A stretch of DNA of 64,000 nt from Finegoldia magna_J (GTDB lineage Bacteria > Bacillota > Clostridia > Tissierellales > Peptoniphilaceae). The notes under the pieces are model-generated. The model was not told the DNA's origin. It saw only the letters and a program-made list of their open reading frames with translations, and did not search any database. How positions within the stretch are numbered: position 1 is the stretch's first letter; every line of letters starts with the position of its first letter. Where the stretch lies: the NCBI RefSeq assembly GCF_002243175.1, contig NZ_NDYF01000016.1:1-64000 (forward strand). The letters are read 5' to 3'. Of the stretch, positions 43,702-54,202 are shown in pieces. Both the position numbers and the translations under genes were made by a program.

Positions 43702-44544
43702 TTATCTATTAGCCATGATTACTTTTATCTCATCTGGATTAATTCCAACCATTGCTTCTCCCAAATCTTTGCTCACTTCAAGCAAAACATCTGGATTGTT
43801 GTAGTTTTCCACAGCTTTTACGATAGCTTTGGCGCGTTTTTCTGGATTTCCACTTTTGAAAATTCCACTACCAACAAAAACACCTTCAGCTCCCAATTGT
43901 CTCATCAACGCAGCATCAGCAGGAGTAGCTACTCCACCTGCAGAAAAATTAAGTACAGGTAATTTACCATTTTCGTGCACGTATTTCAATAATTCAAAGC
44001 AAACTCCCATTTCTTTTGCTTTGTCGTACAATTCATCTTCCTTCAAAGACTTCACCAATGAAATTTCGCCCATGATTTGTCTCATATGTGTAACAGCTTG
44101 GACAACATCTCCAGTTCCAGCTTCACCTTTTGTTCTAATCATCTTGGCGCCCTCTTTGATTCTTCGTAAAGCTTCCGATAAATTTCTCGCTCCACAAACA
44201 AAAGGAGTGTTAAATTTTGATTTGTCGATGTGATATTTGTCATCTGCTGGAGACAAAACTTCTGATTCGTCAATGTAATCAATTCCCAACGATTCCAAGA
44301 TTTGTGCCTCAACAAAATGACCAATTCTAACTTTTGCCATCACTGGAATTTTGACAGCTTTCATGATTTCCTCAATCATTTTAGGATCGCTCATTCTGCT
44401 AACCCCACCAGCAGCTCTAATATCTGCAGGAACTCTTTCAAGTGCCATTACGCTTACAGCTCCAGCCGCTTCTGCAATCCTCGCTTGTTCAGGATTGATT
44501 ACATCCATTATTACTCCGCCCTTTAATTTTTCATTTAAATCCAT
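43702..44544 (-). CDS. pdxS: PLP synthase, PdxS subunit
   Basis: Joins ribose 5-phosphate, glyceraldehyde 3-phosphate and ammonia to make pyridoxal phosphate. Seen: 280 residues, MDVINPEQARIAEAAGA, SRMSDP, the lysine-bearing VMAKVRIGHFVEAQIL and EAGTGDVVQAVTHMR, all conserved. The usual neighbour pdxT (glutaminase) is missing on both sides; the gene is followed by a terminator. It may use ammonia directly or a pdxT located elsewhere. Confidence 0.93.
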   Translation of the reverse strand: MDLNEKLKGGVIMDVINPEQARIAEAAGAVSVMALERVPADIRAAGGVSRMSDPKMIEEIMKAVKIPVMAKVRIGHFVEAQILESLGIDYIDESEVLSPADDKYHIDKSKFNTPFVCGARNLSEALRRIKEGAKMIRTKGEAGTGDVVQAVTHMRQIMGEISLVKSLKEDELYDKAKEMGVCFELLKYVHENGKLPVLNFSAGGVATPADAALMRQLGAEGVFVGSGIFKSGNPEKRAKAIVKAVENYNNPDVLLEVSKDLGEAMVGINPDEIKVIMANR

Positions 44545-44627
44545 TCAAATCACCTCGCTTCTATAATATACGCAAATTGCATCTAATTATAGTAGCAAAA
44601 TAAAATAATTTTATGGGTACAGATATG

Positions 44628-46271
44628 TTACTTGAAATAAGTTAAATCTTCATATTTTCCTCGTTCAACAATTTTTCCTCCAACAAGGACAAATACTTCA
44701 TCATATTTTTTTAAAATCTTTTCGTCCAATTTATGAGTTATAACAAGTGCTGTTTGCTTCAATGAAAGAATAGTATTTTCTATTAATCTTGAGTTCTTAA
44801 AATCTAGTGCTGATGTGGCTTCATCTAGAATTATCATATCGCAGTCTCTTATCAAACATCTAGCAATGCTGATTCTTTGCTTTTCACCACCTGAAAAATC
44901 CCTCATATTTTCTCCGTAAATAGTATTAAGTTTATTAGGCAACGAATCAATTAATTTGGATAATTCTGACTTTTGTATTGCATATTCAACTCTATCATCA
45001 GAAAATTCATTATATAAACAAATATTTTCTTTTATCGTATCATTGAACATAAAGACTTCTTGATTAACTGGAACTATACTTGAGTATAGAGATTTTCTAT
45101 TGATATCTTTAATTTCGTCTTGTCCTATTTTTACACTTCCTTTGTAATCTTCTAATCTTCCAAGTAAAATCTTAGCTAATGTAGACTTTCCGCTTCCGCT
45201 TTCTCCAATTATTGCATATTTCTTACCTTTTTCTAAGTCAAAACTTATATCACTTAATACTAAGTTATCTCCATATGAGTATTCTAAGTTATTTACTGAA
45301 ATTGTGTCATTATAGTTAAACTTAGCATTTCTCGTATCTTTATTCGTTTCATTAATCATTTTTAATTTAGAAGACACTTGATCTTCCATACTTTTCATAA
45401 CACTATACATTTCAGGAATCACAGATAGTGGTTGTTGAACAAAGTTAGATAATTGTATCACCATCATGAATTGTCCAACGCTTATAACTTTGAATATTAC
45501 AAATGAAAATGCAGCTAATTGACTCGCTACATACACAATTGAACTTATAGAAATTGAAACGCTTGAATAAAATGATCTATCTTTGTCAGCAGTATATCGC
45601 GCATTTTCATTTTTTATATTTAGATTCTTAAAAATATTTAAAATTCTATTTTCAATCTTAAAAGATTTTATTAAATCATATCCATCTACTATTTCTTTTG
45701 ATTTTGAAATAAATTGTTCATTGGTTTGAATATATTCTCCTCTAGATTTTTGTGTTTTAGAAGATGAAAGCTTAGAATAAATCAATGGAATCCAACCTAC
45801 CAAGAACACTATCAGTAAAACGGCTTTTTGATTCATAAATATCGCAAATGCAGCTCCAATGAACATTATAATCATTCTAACAATAGTCAAAAAAGGTTTA
45901 ACGTACATCTCAGAAATTTGTTCAGATAAATCAGTTACTACATTTAAAATATTTGATGTGTTCATTTCGTTATCTTTGGTTAAGTATGAACTCATCATAT
46001 TTAACTTAAAATCTTCCATAGCTTTAATGCTCAATCTCTCTGTTTGAACTTCAATAAAATATGTTGCTAATATCTTGAACAACAATGAAAGAATGATTAT
46101 AGCCGCTACTTCCTTCACACTATAAACTGTACTTCCAGTAGCCAAATCAAATATAACCTTAAATGCAAACGCAAATGACAACTCTGCTAGAATTTCTATG
46201 ACAGCGGTTATAATGAATACTATAAATTGTCCTAAATTTTGTTTAATTAATAAATCTCTAATGTTTTTCAT
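44628..46271 (-). CDS. ABC half-transporter (fused membrane and ATPase domains)
   Basis: Exporter-type ABC protein. Seen: 547 residues, six N-terminal membrane segments (1-290), then an ATPase domain with Walker A GESGSGKST (356-364), signature FSGGEKQRIS, Walker B MIILDEATSALD and H-loop ITHK. It overlaps the next gene by one base, so the two form a heterodimer pair. It resembles peptide/lipid/drug exporters. No precursor peptide gene is close by, and the substrate is unknown. Confidence 0.85.
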   Translation of the reverse strand: MKNIRDLLIKQNLGQFIVFIITAVIEILAELSFAFAFKVIFDLATGSTVYSVKEVAAIIILSLLFKILATYFIEVQTERLSIKAMEDFKLNMMSSYLTKDNEMNTSNILNVVTDLSEQISEMYVKPFLTIVRMIIMFIGAAFAIFMNQKAVLLIVFLVGWIPLIYSKLSSSKTQKSRGEYIQTNEQFISKSKEIVDGYDLIKSFKIENRILNIFKNLNIKNENARYTADKDRSFYSSVSISISSIVYVASQLAAFSFVIFKVISVGQFMMVIQLSNFVQQPLSVIPEMYSVMKSMEDQVSSKLKMINETNKDTRNAKFNYNDTISVNNLEYSYGDNLVLSDISFDLEKGKKYAIIGESGSGKSTLAKILLGRLEDYKGSVKIGQDEIKDINRKSLYSSIVPVNQEVFMFNDTIKENICLYNEFSDDRVEYAIQKSELSKLIDSLPNKLNTIYGENMRDFSGGEKQRISIARCLIRDCDMIILDEATSALDFKNSRLIENTILSLKQTALVITHKLDEKILKKYDEVFVLVGGKIVERGKYEDLTYFK

Positions 46272-47922
46272 TATGATAACACCTCATTAAAATAACTTAT
46301 ATCTGAATAATCTCCACTTTGTGTAATTCTTCCGTCTTCTAACAAGAATATTTTATCGTATTTTTTCAGAATGCTCTCGTCAATTCTATGTGTTATCACC
46401 AAAATAGTTTGATTTAAAGATAATAAAGTATTCTCAATAGCCCTCGCTGTTTTGATATCCAATGATGAAGTTGCTTCATCCATAATAACAAATGATGAAT
46501 TTTTAATAAGTGCCCTAGATATACTAACTCTTTGCTTTTCTCCACCCGAAAGTGATATGCCATATTCTCCAAGAACTGTATTCTCTTTTTCTTCTAGATC
46601 CTCTATAACACTATTTAATTTTGATTTTTCAATAGATCTCTCAAAATCCGACTTACTGTAATCATTGTATAAACAAACATTATTTTTTAAAGTATCATTA
46701 AATAAAAACACATTTTGACTCACCAATGAAATATTGCTATAAAAATCATCTTCATCTATGCATTTTAATTCTGTATCATCAAACTTCACAGATCCATTTT
46801 CATAATCAAGTCTTCTCAATAAAATATTAGCTAATGTACTCTTACCACTTCCGCTTTCTCCTACAACAGCATATTTTTTACCCTTTTCAAGATCAAGTGA
46901 AATACCTTTTAAAACCTCATTATCTCCATATTTAAACGATAAATTTTTGATAGATATTTGATTGTTTAATTTGAATTTTTCATGCTCTTTTGAATTAGTA
47001 TTCTTTTTAGCAATCATTTTATCTATTCTCTTCATTTCCATTTCAACAGACTTTATACTAATAACATTAGCTGGAATTGTTGTAACAGGATCAACAATAT
47101 AATTAGATAATTGAATAATTGCTCCTATTTCCCCTGCTGTTATCAGACCTTTGCTTGACAAATATGTAGCTGTTACAAGTGCAGATACAATCCCAAACAT
47201 TGATATAAAGAATGAAAATACCATTTGAAAAACATTGAATCTGTTGGCAAGAAATAATTTTTTTTGATTTTTTTATTTAACTTTTCAAATAGATTTATAA
47301 TTTTATCCTCAATTCCAAACGATTTTATTGTTTCAAAACCATCTGTAATTTCTTTTGATTTAGCTATGAATTGTTCATTTTCTCCTATGGAATCCATCCT
47401 TAATGTTTGATTTTTCTTATTAAAAATCTGCGGAATTATAAGTGGCAACACAGAACAAACAACAATAAGCAAGAAAATTATTTTGTTTATGTACAATAAA
47501 TAGATACTTGCTCCTATAAATAAAATTGCGTACCTAATGTTTTTCAAAAAAGGCATTACAAACATATCTTTTAACTTGGTAGTCGTCTGATTAACAGTAT
47601 TCAAAAAATCAGACGATAACATTTCTCCTTCATTCAAAACATAACTATCAATTATAGATTTTCTGTAATCTATCATAAAGCTTTTTGCAAAGTTATATGA
47701 CGATTTATTGACAAGATACGTTCCAAAAGGTTTGGTCACGGAAATAATAATAATTGTCACAACTATAACCCATAAATTAAAATTCGTTTTCCCAACCGCT
47801 GCATTTATTAGCTCCTTTGATATATAAGCTGAAGCCAAGTTACAAATCAAACTTACGATAGAGGCTAAGACAACAAGCACAAATTCTTTTTTATACGATT
47901 TTACAAGCTTAAATTCATACAT
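46271..47922 (-). pseudogene. ABC half-transporter, partner, frameshifted
   Basis: Same fold and length (about 550 codons) as its partner. Seen: the first frame from 47922 covers five membrane segments and stops after NYFLPTDSMFFKWYF-like frame-shifted sequence. The second frame continues NQKKLFLANRFNVFQMVFSFF, then the ATPase domain with GESGSGKST, LSGGEKQRVSIS and FVIMDEATSSLD. The frames join within the T runs at 47258-47274; one extra A on the minus strand gives an unbroken gene. If the change is real the pair is inactive. Confidence 0.8.
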
Positions 47923-48123
47923 TTAAATAAATCTCCTTTCATTATTAAAATTCAAATATTCTTGTAATATTTGCTTTAAAATTATTATACCACTAAAAAA
48001 AGATAAATGTTTTCAAATTTCAATTCTTATTATCATAAATATGGTTGTATTCTCGTTTTGAACATTGCAATTTAAGTAATTATTTCTTTTTCTTGTGTTA
48101 TACTTAATCCAACGGAGGATTTT

Positions 48124-49503
48124 ATGTTCATAAATTTAAACGACAAAGATTATTTATATAATCAAATTTACGATTCTATAAAAGAAAAGATTAACACGAA
48201 ACAATTGAAGACTAATGACAAGCTTCCTTCTATTAGAAAATTATCGAATGAGCTAAATATTTCGATAAACACTGTTTCAAATGCGTATTATCAATTGGAA
48301 AAGGAAGGATACATTCGTTCCAGTGAGAGAAGTGGATTTTTTGTGGAAAAATCTGGTCATATTTTGCAAAACGATGCAAACTTTGATGATGAGGATATGA
48401 TTGTAGAAGAAAAGAATACTTTCAAGTATGATTTTTCATTTTCAGGTGTGGATAAATCGTGTTTTAAATACAAGCAGATCAGAAAAGCTTTCAGGGATTC
48501 AATTAACGAATATGATGATGCTATTTTGGGAAAGGTCGATGGACTTGGACTTTTTTCGTTGAGGTGTTCTATTTCAAATTATTTGAAAGATTTTAGAGAG
48601 ATTATCGTGAATCCCAACCAAATCGTCGTGAGTTCTGGCAGCAACGAGTTGTTGATTTTGATTAAAAATCTTCTCAACAATCCCGTATTTGGTTTTGAAA
48701 ATCCAGGATATGCTTATCACGGAATTGGTTTTTACAATAATTTTGACAGCAGGGCGATTGATGTGAATGAAGATGGGATTGATATAGATTTTTTGAAACA
48801 AACAGATGCAAATGTTGTAAGCGTGACTCCTTCTCACCAGTTTCCTACTTCTGCGATTATGCCGATTAATAAAAGGATTGATCTGTTGAATTGGGCATAC
48901 GCTGATGATAATCGCTACATAATTGAGGATGACTACGATGCAGAATTCAAATACAAGCTTCGTCCTATCGCTCCACTGAAGACTTTGGATGTTAATGATA
49001 AGGTGATTTACATCGGGAATTTTTCGCGTACGGTGACTCCAGCGATGCGTGTGAGTTTTATGGTTTTGCCTAAAAATTTGATGAAGAAATTTTATTCTGT
49101 ACTAAAATCTGAGAGGTGCCCTGTGTCGATTTTCGTTCAATCTGCACTGTCCAAGTTCATAGACAGTGGAGATTTTGAAAAGCAGGTCAATCAGATGAAG
49201 AAGGTGTACGCAAAAAAATACGAAATTATTTTTTCAAAAATTAATGGCTGTAAATTCATTGATTTTGAGAAAACTGATTGTGGCACTTCTGTAGTAATCA
49301 AGGTCGATAAGAGAATTGACAGTGATGTTTTGTTGAAAACTTTGAAAGAAAATTCCGTGTATGTGATTCCTATCGATGATTTTTATTTGGATAAAAATAT
49401 GAACACTAATGTGTTTTTGATTGGGTTTGCGAAGATGAGCTACGATGATATCTCTAATGGTATGGATATTATCGTAAATGTTGTAAATAATCTTGTCAAT
49501 TAG
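48124..49503 (+). CDS. MocR/PdxR-like regulator with an aminotransferase-like domain
   Basis: GntR-type winged helix (about 1-75: SIRKLSNELNISINTVSNAYYQLEKEGYI) fused to a fold-type-I aminotransferase domain (about 100-459). Such proteins use bound PLP as effector, controlling PLP or GABA genes. Seen: EDDYDAEFKYKLRPIAPL is present, but the usual PLP-anchoring lysine of the SK motif is Arg302 (GNFSRTVTP). The nearest PLP gene, pdxS, is 3.6 kb away beyond an ABC operon. Length 459 is normal. It may respond to something else or bind PLP non-covalently. Confidence 0.82.
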   Translation: MFINLNDKDYLYNQIYDSIKEKINTKQLKTNDKLPSIRKLSNELNISINTVSNAYYQLEKEGYIRSSERSGFFVEKSGHILQNDANFDDEDMIVEEKNTFKYDFSFSGVDKSCFKYKQIRKAFRDSINEYDDAILGKVDGLGLFSLRCSISNYLKDFREIIVNPNQIVVSSGSNELLILIKNLLNNPVFGFENPGYAYHGIGFYNNFDSRAIDVNEDGIDIDFLKQTDANVVSVTPSHQFPTSAIMPINKRIDLLNWAYADDNRYIIEDDYDAEFKYKLRPIAPLKTLDVNDKVIYIGNFSRTVTPAMRVSFMVLPKNLMKKFYSVLKSERCPVSIFVQSALSKFIDSGDFEKQVNQMKKVYAKKYEIIFSKINGCKFIDFEKTDCGTSVVIKVDKRIDSDVLLKTLKENSVYVIPIDDFYLDKNMNTNVFLIGFAKMSYDDISNGMDIIVNVVNNLVN

Positions 49504-49504
49504 A

Positions 49505-49532
49505 TTACAAAATAATGTAAAAGAGTTATAAT
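49505..49532 (+). promoter_or_regulatory. pepD promoter
   Basis: TTACAA (49505-49510), 16-base spacer, TATAAT (49527-49532), about 30 bases before the pepD start; it follows the regulator stop codon directly. Confidence 0.5.
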
Positions 49533-49561
49533 AAAGTAAGAATATATATAGGAGGTTACTC

Positions 49562-51001
49562 ATGCAAAAATATGAAGATTTAGAACCAAAGAAAGTGTTC
49601 CATTGGTTCAAACAATTAAACGATATTCCTCGTGGTTCAGGAAATGAAAAAGCTGTATCAGATTTTTTGGTTAGCTTCGCAAAGGAAAGAGGATTGGAAG
49701 TGTACCAAGATTCTCTTAACAATGTTATTATCAAAAAAGATGCTACAGAAGGTTACGAAAATTCAGAACCTGTTATTTTGCAAGGACACATGGATATGGT
49801 TTGCGAAAAAACTGATGATTCAGACCACGATTTCTTGAAAGATCCTATTTCAATGCACGTTAAGGACGGATATGTTTATGCAGATAACACAACTTTAGGA
49901 GCAGATGACGGAATCGCTGTTGCTTTTTGCTTAGCTATTTTGGATTCTGATGATGTGGCTCATCCAAAATTGGAAGTTCTTGTAACTATTGACGAAGAAC
50001 GTGGAATGGACGGAGCAAATGGCGTGACTGCTGAACATTTGAGTGGAACTCGTTTGTTAAACATCGACACTGAAACTGAAGGAGACTTCATAGTAAGCTG
50101 TTCTGGTGGAGCAAATGCTATAACTACTTTCAAGAGCGAAAAATCAGATGGTTTGTCAAAGGCTATTGAAATTTCTCTTTCTGGATTAAATGGTGGTCAC
50201 TCTGGTCTTGAAATCCAAAAACAAAACAAAAATGCCATCAAAGTAATGGCAAGACTTTTGAACAAAGTTGCTTTGGAAATGGATTTTAGATTGCAAGAAA
50301 TCTCCGGTGGTTCAAAACACAACGCCATTGCTAAGAACGCTCACGCAGTCATCACTGTAGATGATTTGGATAAAGCGATGGATATTTTAAACGAAATTGG
50401 AGAATACGTTCGTCACGAAGGTAGAAAAACAGATCCTAACTTGGTTTTGGATATTAAAGAAACAGAAAAAACAGAATTTTCTTATTCAAAAGAAACTTCC
50501 CAATCAATCGTTAAATTCTTGTATTTGTTAATCAACGATGTTATCTCAACTTCACAAGACATCGAAGGTTTGGTTCAAACAAGTTCTAACGTTGGTATTG
50601 TTGAAGCAGACGACGAAAAAATCAAGGTTACTTGCTGCGTAAGAAGTTCTGTAGAAAGCGAACTTCACAATATGTTCGACAAGATCAAATCATTAGCTTA
50701 TTTGACTCACGGAACTACTGTTATCGAAAAAGAATACCCAGCTTGGGAATTCAACACTGATGGAGAATTGGCAAAAGTTGCTCCAGCATTGTACGAAGAA
50801 ATGACTGGCAAGAAAGCTAATGTTACTGCAATCCACGCAGGTTTGGAATGCGGTTTGTTGAAAGGCGTACTTCCAGACTGCGATATGATTAGTTTCGGTC
50901 CAGATATTTTCGGAGCTCACACTCCATTGGAACATTTGGGAATTGAATCTACACAAAGAATGTACGATTACACATTAAAATTATTAGAAAAATTAAAATA
51001 A
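49562..51001 (+). CDS. pepD: Aminoacyl-histidine dipeptidase (M20 family)
   Basis: Zinc peptidase that cleaves Xaa-His and other dipeptides. Seen: 479 residues, RGSGNEKAVSDFLVSF, metal ligands in QGHMDMVCEK and NTTLGADDGIA, catalytic DEERGMDGA, LNIDTETEGDF, and the late HAGLECGLL-KGVLPDCDMISFGP. It fits an organism living on peptides. It has its own promoter and terminator. Confidence 0.92.
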   Translation: MQKYEDLEPKKVFHWFKQLNDIPRGSGNEKAVSDFLVSFAKERGLEVYQDSLNNVIIKKDATEGYENSEPVILQGHMDMVCEKTDDSDHDFLKDPISMHVKDGYVYADNTTLGADDGIAVAFCLAILDSDDVAHPKLEVLVTIDEERGMDGANGVTAEHLSGTRLLNIDTETEGDFIVSCSGGANAITTFKSEKSDGLSKAIEISLSGLNGGHSGLEIQKQNKNAIKVMARLLNKVALEMDFRLQEISGGSKHNAIAKNAHAVITVDDLDKAMDILNEIGEYVRHEGRKTDPNLVLDIKETEKTEFSYSKETSQSIVKFLYLLINDVISTSQDIEGLVQTSSNVGIVEADDEKIKVTCCVRSSVESELHNMFDKIKSLAYLTHGTTVIEKEYPAWEFNTDGELAKVAPALYEEMTGKKANVTAIHAGLECGLLKGVLPDCDMISFGPDIFGAHTPLEHLGIESTQRMYDYTLKLLEKLK

Positions 51002-51011
51002 CAAAAAAATT

Positions 51012-51046
51012 AAGGAAAGTTCTTTTTTATGAACTTTCCTTTTTAA
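51012..51046. terminator. Bidirectional terminator
   Basis: 11-bp perfect stem AAGGAAAGTTC / GAACTTTCCTT with an 8-base loop; T-runs on both strands. Confidence 0.85.
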
Positions 51047-51047
51047 A

Positions 51048-51737
51048 TTATTTGTATTCGTGATTTTCTAAAACATGGATTAAATCTTCATTAGTTTCTT
51101 TACTTTTTTGAACTTCAAACATTCCCATATATGAATAAAAATCGAGCGAATACATATCTTTTATATCCTTATCTATCTCTGAATCCGATAAATTTTCTCC
51201 ATTCATTACCAATGATTTTTTAAGATAATTTTTTATATCTTTTTGGGATAGTTTAGTTTTATAATTTGCTGATTCTATCATATCTTCAGCAACTTCTTTT
51301 TCTACAATATAGCCTTTATTATCCTTATGCAATAAAATTCTTACAATTGCGCCTTCTCCAGATTTCTTATCCCTAGTAGAAATCCATGTCTTCACTAAAA
51401 CTAAAATTTTGTCTTTACTTTCATACTTATCCAATATTTTCAACTCGGATAATTCATAATACTTATAATCTGGTTTTTTGGCTAAAAATTTTTCAAGACT
51501 TTCACTCAATCTAATTTTATTTGTATCTTTTTCTAGCTTGTAGTATTTTTGCGTAAAAAACATTTTTACAGTTTCGTTTATATTAGCTTTTTCTTTTTCA
51601 TCAACAGAAACTTTTACCGTTTCTTTTGGAGTCTCTACACGCTTGTCGTTTCTAATTTCTTGTTTTTGACATGAAGATAAAAGTAAAACCATAATAATAA
51701 CAAGAGTAATTGTTTTTCTTAATTTATCGATTACCAT
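51048..51737 (-). CDS. Lipoprotein of unknown function
   Basis: Seen: 229 residues with signal peptide and lipobox LLSSC (Cys23). A charged linker follows (about 25-50), then a globular region (about 52-229) with no recognised motif. The segment ISTRDKKSGEGAIVRILLHKDNKGYIVEKE is beta-rich and may be an NTF2-like or SCIFF-type fold, but that is a guess. It converges with pepD and is followed by a shared terminator. Unknown. Confidence 0.65.
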   Translation of the reverse strand: MVIDKLRKTITLVIIMVLLLSSCQKQEIRNDKRVETPKETVKVSVDEKEKANINETVKMFFTQKYYKLEKDTNKIRLSESLEKFLAKKPDYKYYELSELKILDKYESKDKILVLVKTWISTRDKKSGEGAIVRILLHKDNKGYIVEKEVAEDMIESANYKTKLSQKDIKNYLKKSLVMNGENLSDSEIDKDIKDMYSLDFYSYMGMFEVQKSKETNEDLIHVLENHEYK

Positions 51738-51910
51738 ATTTCCCCCTAATATACATTCCTAATTTTGATAGTGAAACATTCATTCTAACTTATGTATGTG
51801 TTGAAACACCACATTTTTATCTATATTAATATTATATCATCAAAAATTCAATCTCATGTTACAATAAGTCTACAATTGTGAAATTTTTAAAAACATTTGC
51901 CCAAATCTGT

Positions 51911-51916
51911 TATAAT
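51911..51916 (+). promoter_or_regulatory. Extended -10 promoter of lipoprotein gene
   Basis: TG-T-TATAAT ending 20 bases before the ATG, with an AGGGGG ribosome site. Confidence 0.5.
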
Positions 51917-51936
51917 ATTAGAGTCAGGGGGAATTT

Positions 51937-52908
51937 ATGAAAAAGAAATTTACATTAGTGTTATTATCACTGCTTATGATAATAACTTTAAGCGCTTGCT
52001 CTCAAACAAAAGAAAAAGTGAGCCTATTAAACGATTTTAGAAAAACAACTGAATGGAAGAACCAATCTTACGAATTTAAGAACGAAACTTCCAAGCTAAA
52101 GGAAATGAAGGTCACTGCAACACAAGACAAAACGACAGGCGTTGCAATGGCAACTGTAACAAGCGATATCGCACAATTAGCTGGTCAAGGCAATAATTTG
52201 GGAGAGCTTCACTTCGCAATCCAAGATGGAAAAGCGTATTTGAATTACGATGCATTCGCTAACAATCTTCCACCAAAAATGAAGGAAGCTTTGATTCAAA
52301 AGAATTTGTACTTCAATGTTACACAAATTTTGCAAAAATTAACTGAACAAAACTTCCAAGCTACAACTGTAAGAGATTTCACAGTTTTCATGCCACTTTT
52401 GTCATCAAATGCGAAATTCCAAGTTAGAATTGCAAAAGACTTTGTAATTGACAACCAGGAATTGAAGGTTACAGATGATGGCAACCACAAATATTCTGTG
52501 AATTTGACTGGTGAACAATGGGCAAAAGTTATGGAATATTCAAGAAAAACTTTATTGAAAAACTTCAAAGAATACGCCAAACTTGCCAAGGGAAGTGATC
52601 TTACAGAATCCGAACAACAAAAACTTCAACAAGTTGAAGAAAACCTAAAATCAGAACAATCACAAAAAGAATTCGAAGACAAAATCAACACTTTGAAGAC
52701 AACTAACAAAGACGATATGTTTAATTTAACATTCGAATTCAAAGACAAATCATACGATGTTCATTTGAAGTCCACTCCTAAATCAAAGGATGCTGAAAGC
52801 TTGAATATTTCATTAAATTCAAAAGAAGACACATCTATCAACAACCCAAAAGCACAAGTGGATAATGGTCCTTTCGAATTTATGCAACAATTTTTAAATA
52901 TAAAATAA
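51937..52908 (+). CDS. Lipoprotein of unknown function (323 aa)
   Basis: Signal peptide with lipobox LSAC (Cys21). The mature part (residues 22-323) is rich in Lys, Asn, Gln and Asp and shows repeated beta-strand-like stretches (about 45-120, 180-215) and a coiled helix (EQQKLQQVEENLKSEQSQKEFEDKI). It ends FEFMQQFLNIK. No family is recognised. It has its own promoter and terminator. Confidence 0.65.
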   Translation: MKKKFTLVLLSLLMIITLSACSQTKEKVSLLNDFRKTTEWKNQSYEFKNETSKLKEMKVTATQDKTTGVAMATVTSDIAQLAGQGNNLGELHFAIQDGKAYLNYDAFANNLPPKMKEALIQKNLYFNVTQILQKLTEQNFQATTVRDFTVFMPLLSSNAKFQVRIAKDFVIDNQELKVTDDGNHKYSVNLTGEQWAKVMEYSRKTLLKNFKEYAKLAKGSDLTESEQQKLQQVEENLKSEQSQKEFEDKINTLKTTNKDDMFNLTFEFKDKSYDVHLKSTPKSKDAESLNISLNSKEDTSINNPKAQVDNGPFEFMQQFLNIK

Positions 52909-52923
52909 TTGAACTTAAAATAA

Positions 52924-52961
52924 AAAATCCCGAAGCTCAATTGAGTTTCGGGAAATTTTTT
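52924..52961. terminator. Bidirectional terminator
   Basis: CCCGAAGCTCAA / TTGAGTTTCGGG stem (one mismatch) followed by T6; it separates the lipoprotein gene and the converging aminotransferase gene. Confidence 0.75.
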
Positions 52962-52963
52962 GT

Positions 52964-54151
52964 CTATTTGTATATTTCTTGTAGCAAATTATCCAATCTA
53001 ACTAACGCGTCTTTTACAACTTGTGTTGGAGCTGCAACGTTAAATCTTACGAATCCATCGCATTCACCGAAGAATCTTCCGTCAGTAAAAACCAAATCAG
53101 CTTTTTCGCCCAAAGTTTTAAGCAACTCATCGCTATTTAATCCCAAACATCTGAAATCCATCCACATAACATAAGTCGCTTGAAGATGATTTACGATAAT
53201 TTTAGGATATTTTTCTTGGAAGAAATCGTACACGATTTTTTGGTTGTTGTCGATAACTTGAATCATTTCTTTAAGCCAGTCTTCAGCTTCATCAAAAGCT
53301 AATTGTGTAGCTTCAAGTCCCATAACATTGACAGTGTTGCTTCTCATTACATCCAAAGTTTTCTTGTATTGAGCCATCATTTCAGGATCCGAAATAATCG
53401 TATATCCACAGCAAAGTCCAGCCAAGTTAAAAGCTTTTGTAGCAGATTGGCAAACAACAGCTTTTTCGATTAATTTTCTATCCAATGAAAGCACAGATGT
53501 GTGTGTATTTCCCGGCATAACAATATCTTGCCAAATCTCATCAACCACAACAATAACATCATTTGCATTTGCAATCGTGATTACTTTTTCCAAATCATCC
53601 TTGCTCCACAAAATTCCGCCTGGATTGTGAGGGTTGCAAAGAATGACCATCTTGTTTTCAGCTTTTTTACATTCTGATTCGAATTTTTCAAAATCAATTG
53701 AGTAATTGTTGCGTTCGTCAGAAATCAAAGGAACATCAGCCATAACTCTGTCGTTAAATTCAATCGCAAATCTGAATGGACCATACACTGGTCTCATAAT
53801 CATTACAGAATCACCTTTTTTCGTAAAAGCACTTACTGCAGCAAAGAATCCATCTACAACAGTTGGAACTTCGACAATCCATTCTTTTTTGATATCAGCA
53901 TTATGGTGTTTCTTGTCCCAATTTATGATACTATTGTAAAATCTGTCTGTAGGGGCACAATATCCCAAAACCAAATTATCTAAGCGTTTTTTCAATCCAT
54001 CGATAATTTCCGGCGCATTTTTGAATTCCATATCCGCAACGCTGAATGGAACAACATCTTTTTTCATGTTTGGAAATTGTTCGCTTCTTACAGCCCATTT
54101 TCTAGAGCCCATTTCGTTTCTGTCACTAATCGTTTCAAAATCGTATCTCAT
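52964..54151 (-). CDS. MalY/PatB-type aminotransferase (cystathionine beta-lyase like)
   Basis: PLP enzyme of fold type I. Seen: 395 residues, MRYDFETISDRNEMGSRKW start, VPFSVADMEF, ILCNPHNPGG, VDEIWQDIVMPG, and PLP lysine in SATKAFNLAGLC. It likely cleaves C-S bonds in cystathionine or cysteine derivatives, giving pyruvate and ammonia. The start at 54151 has GGAG; a 23-residue upstream extension was rejected. It stands alone. Confidence 0.85.
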   Translation of the reverse strand: MRYDFETISDRNEMGSRKWAVRSEQFPNMKKDVVPFSVADMEFKNAPEIIDGLKKRLDNLVLGYCAPTDRFYNSIINWDKKHHNADIKKEWIVEVPTVVDGFFAAVSAFTKKGDSVMIMRPVYGPFRFAIEFNDRVMADVPLISDERNNYSIDFEKFESECKKAENKMVILCNPHNPGGILWSKDDLEKVITIANANDVIVVVDEIWQDIVMPGNTHTSVLSLDRKLIEKAVVCQSATKAFNLAGLCCGYTIISDPEMMAQYKKTLDVMRSNTVNVMGLEATQLAFDEAEDWLKEMIQVIDNNQKIVYDFFQEKYPKIIVNHLQATYVMWMDFRCLGLNSDELLKTLGEKADLVFTDGRFFGECDGFVRFNVAAPTQVVKDALVRLDNLLQEIYK

Positions 54152-54202
54152 CTGTATCTCCTTATTATAAATTATTACGTTTTCAGTATAACACAAAACC
54201 AA

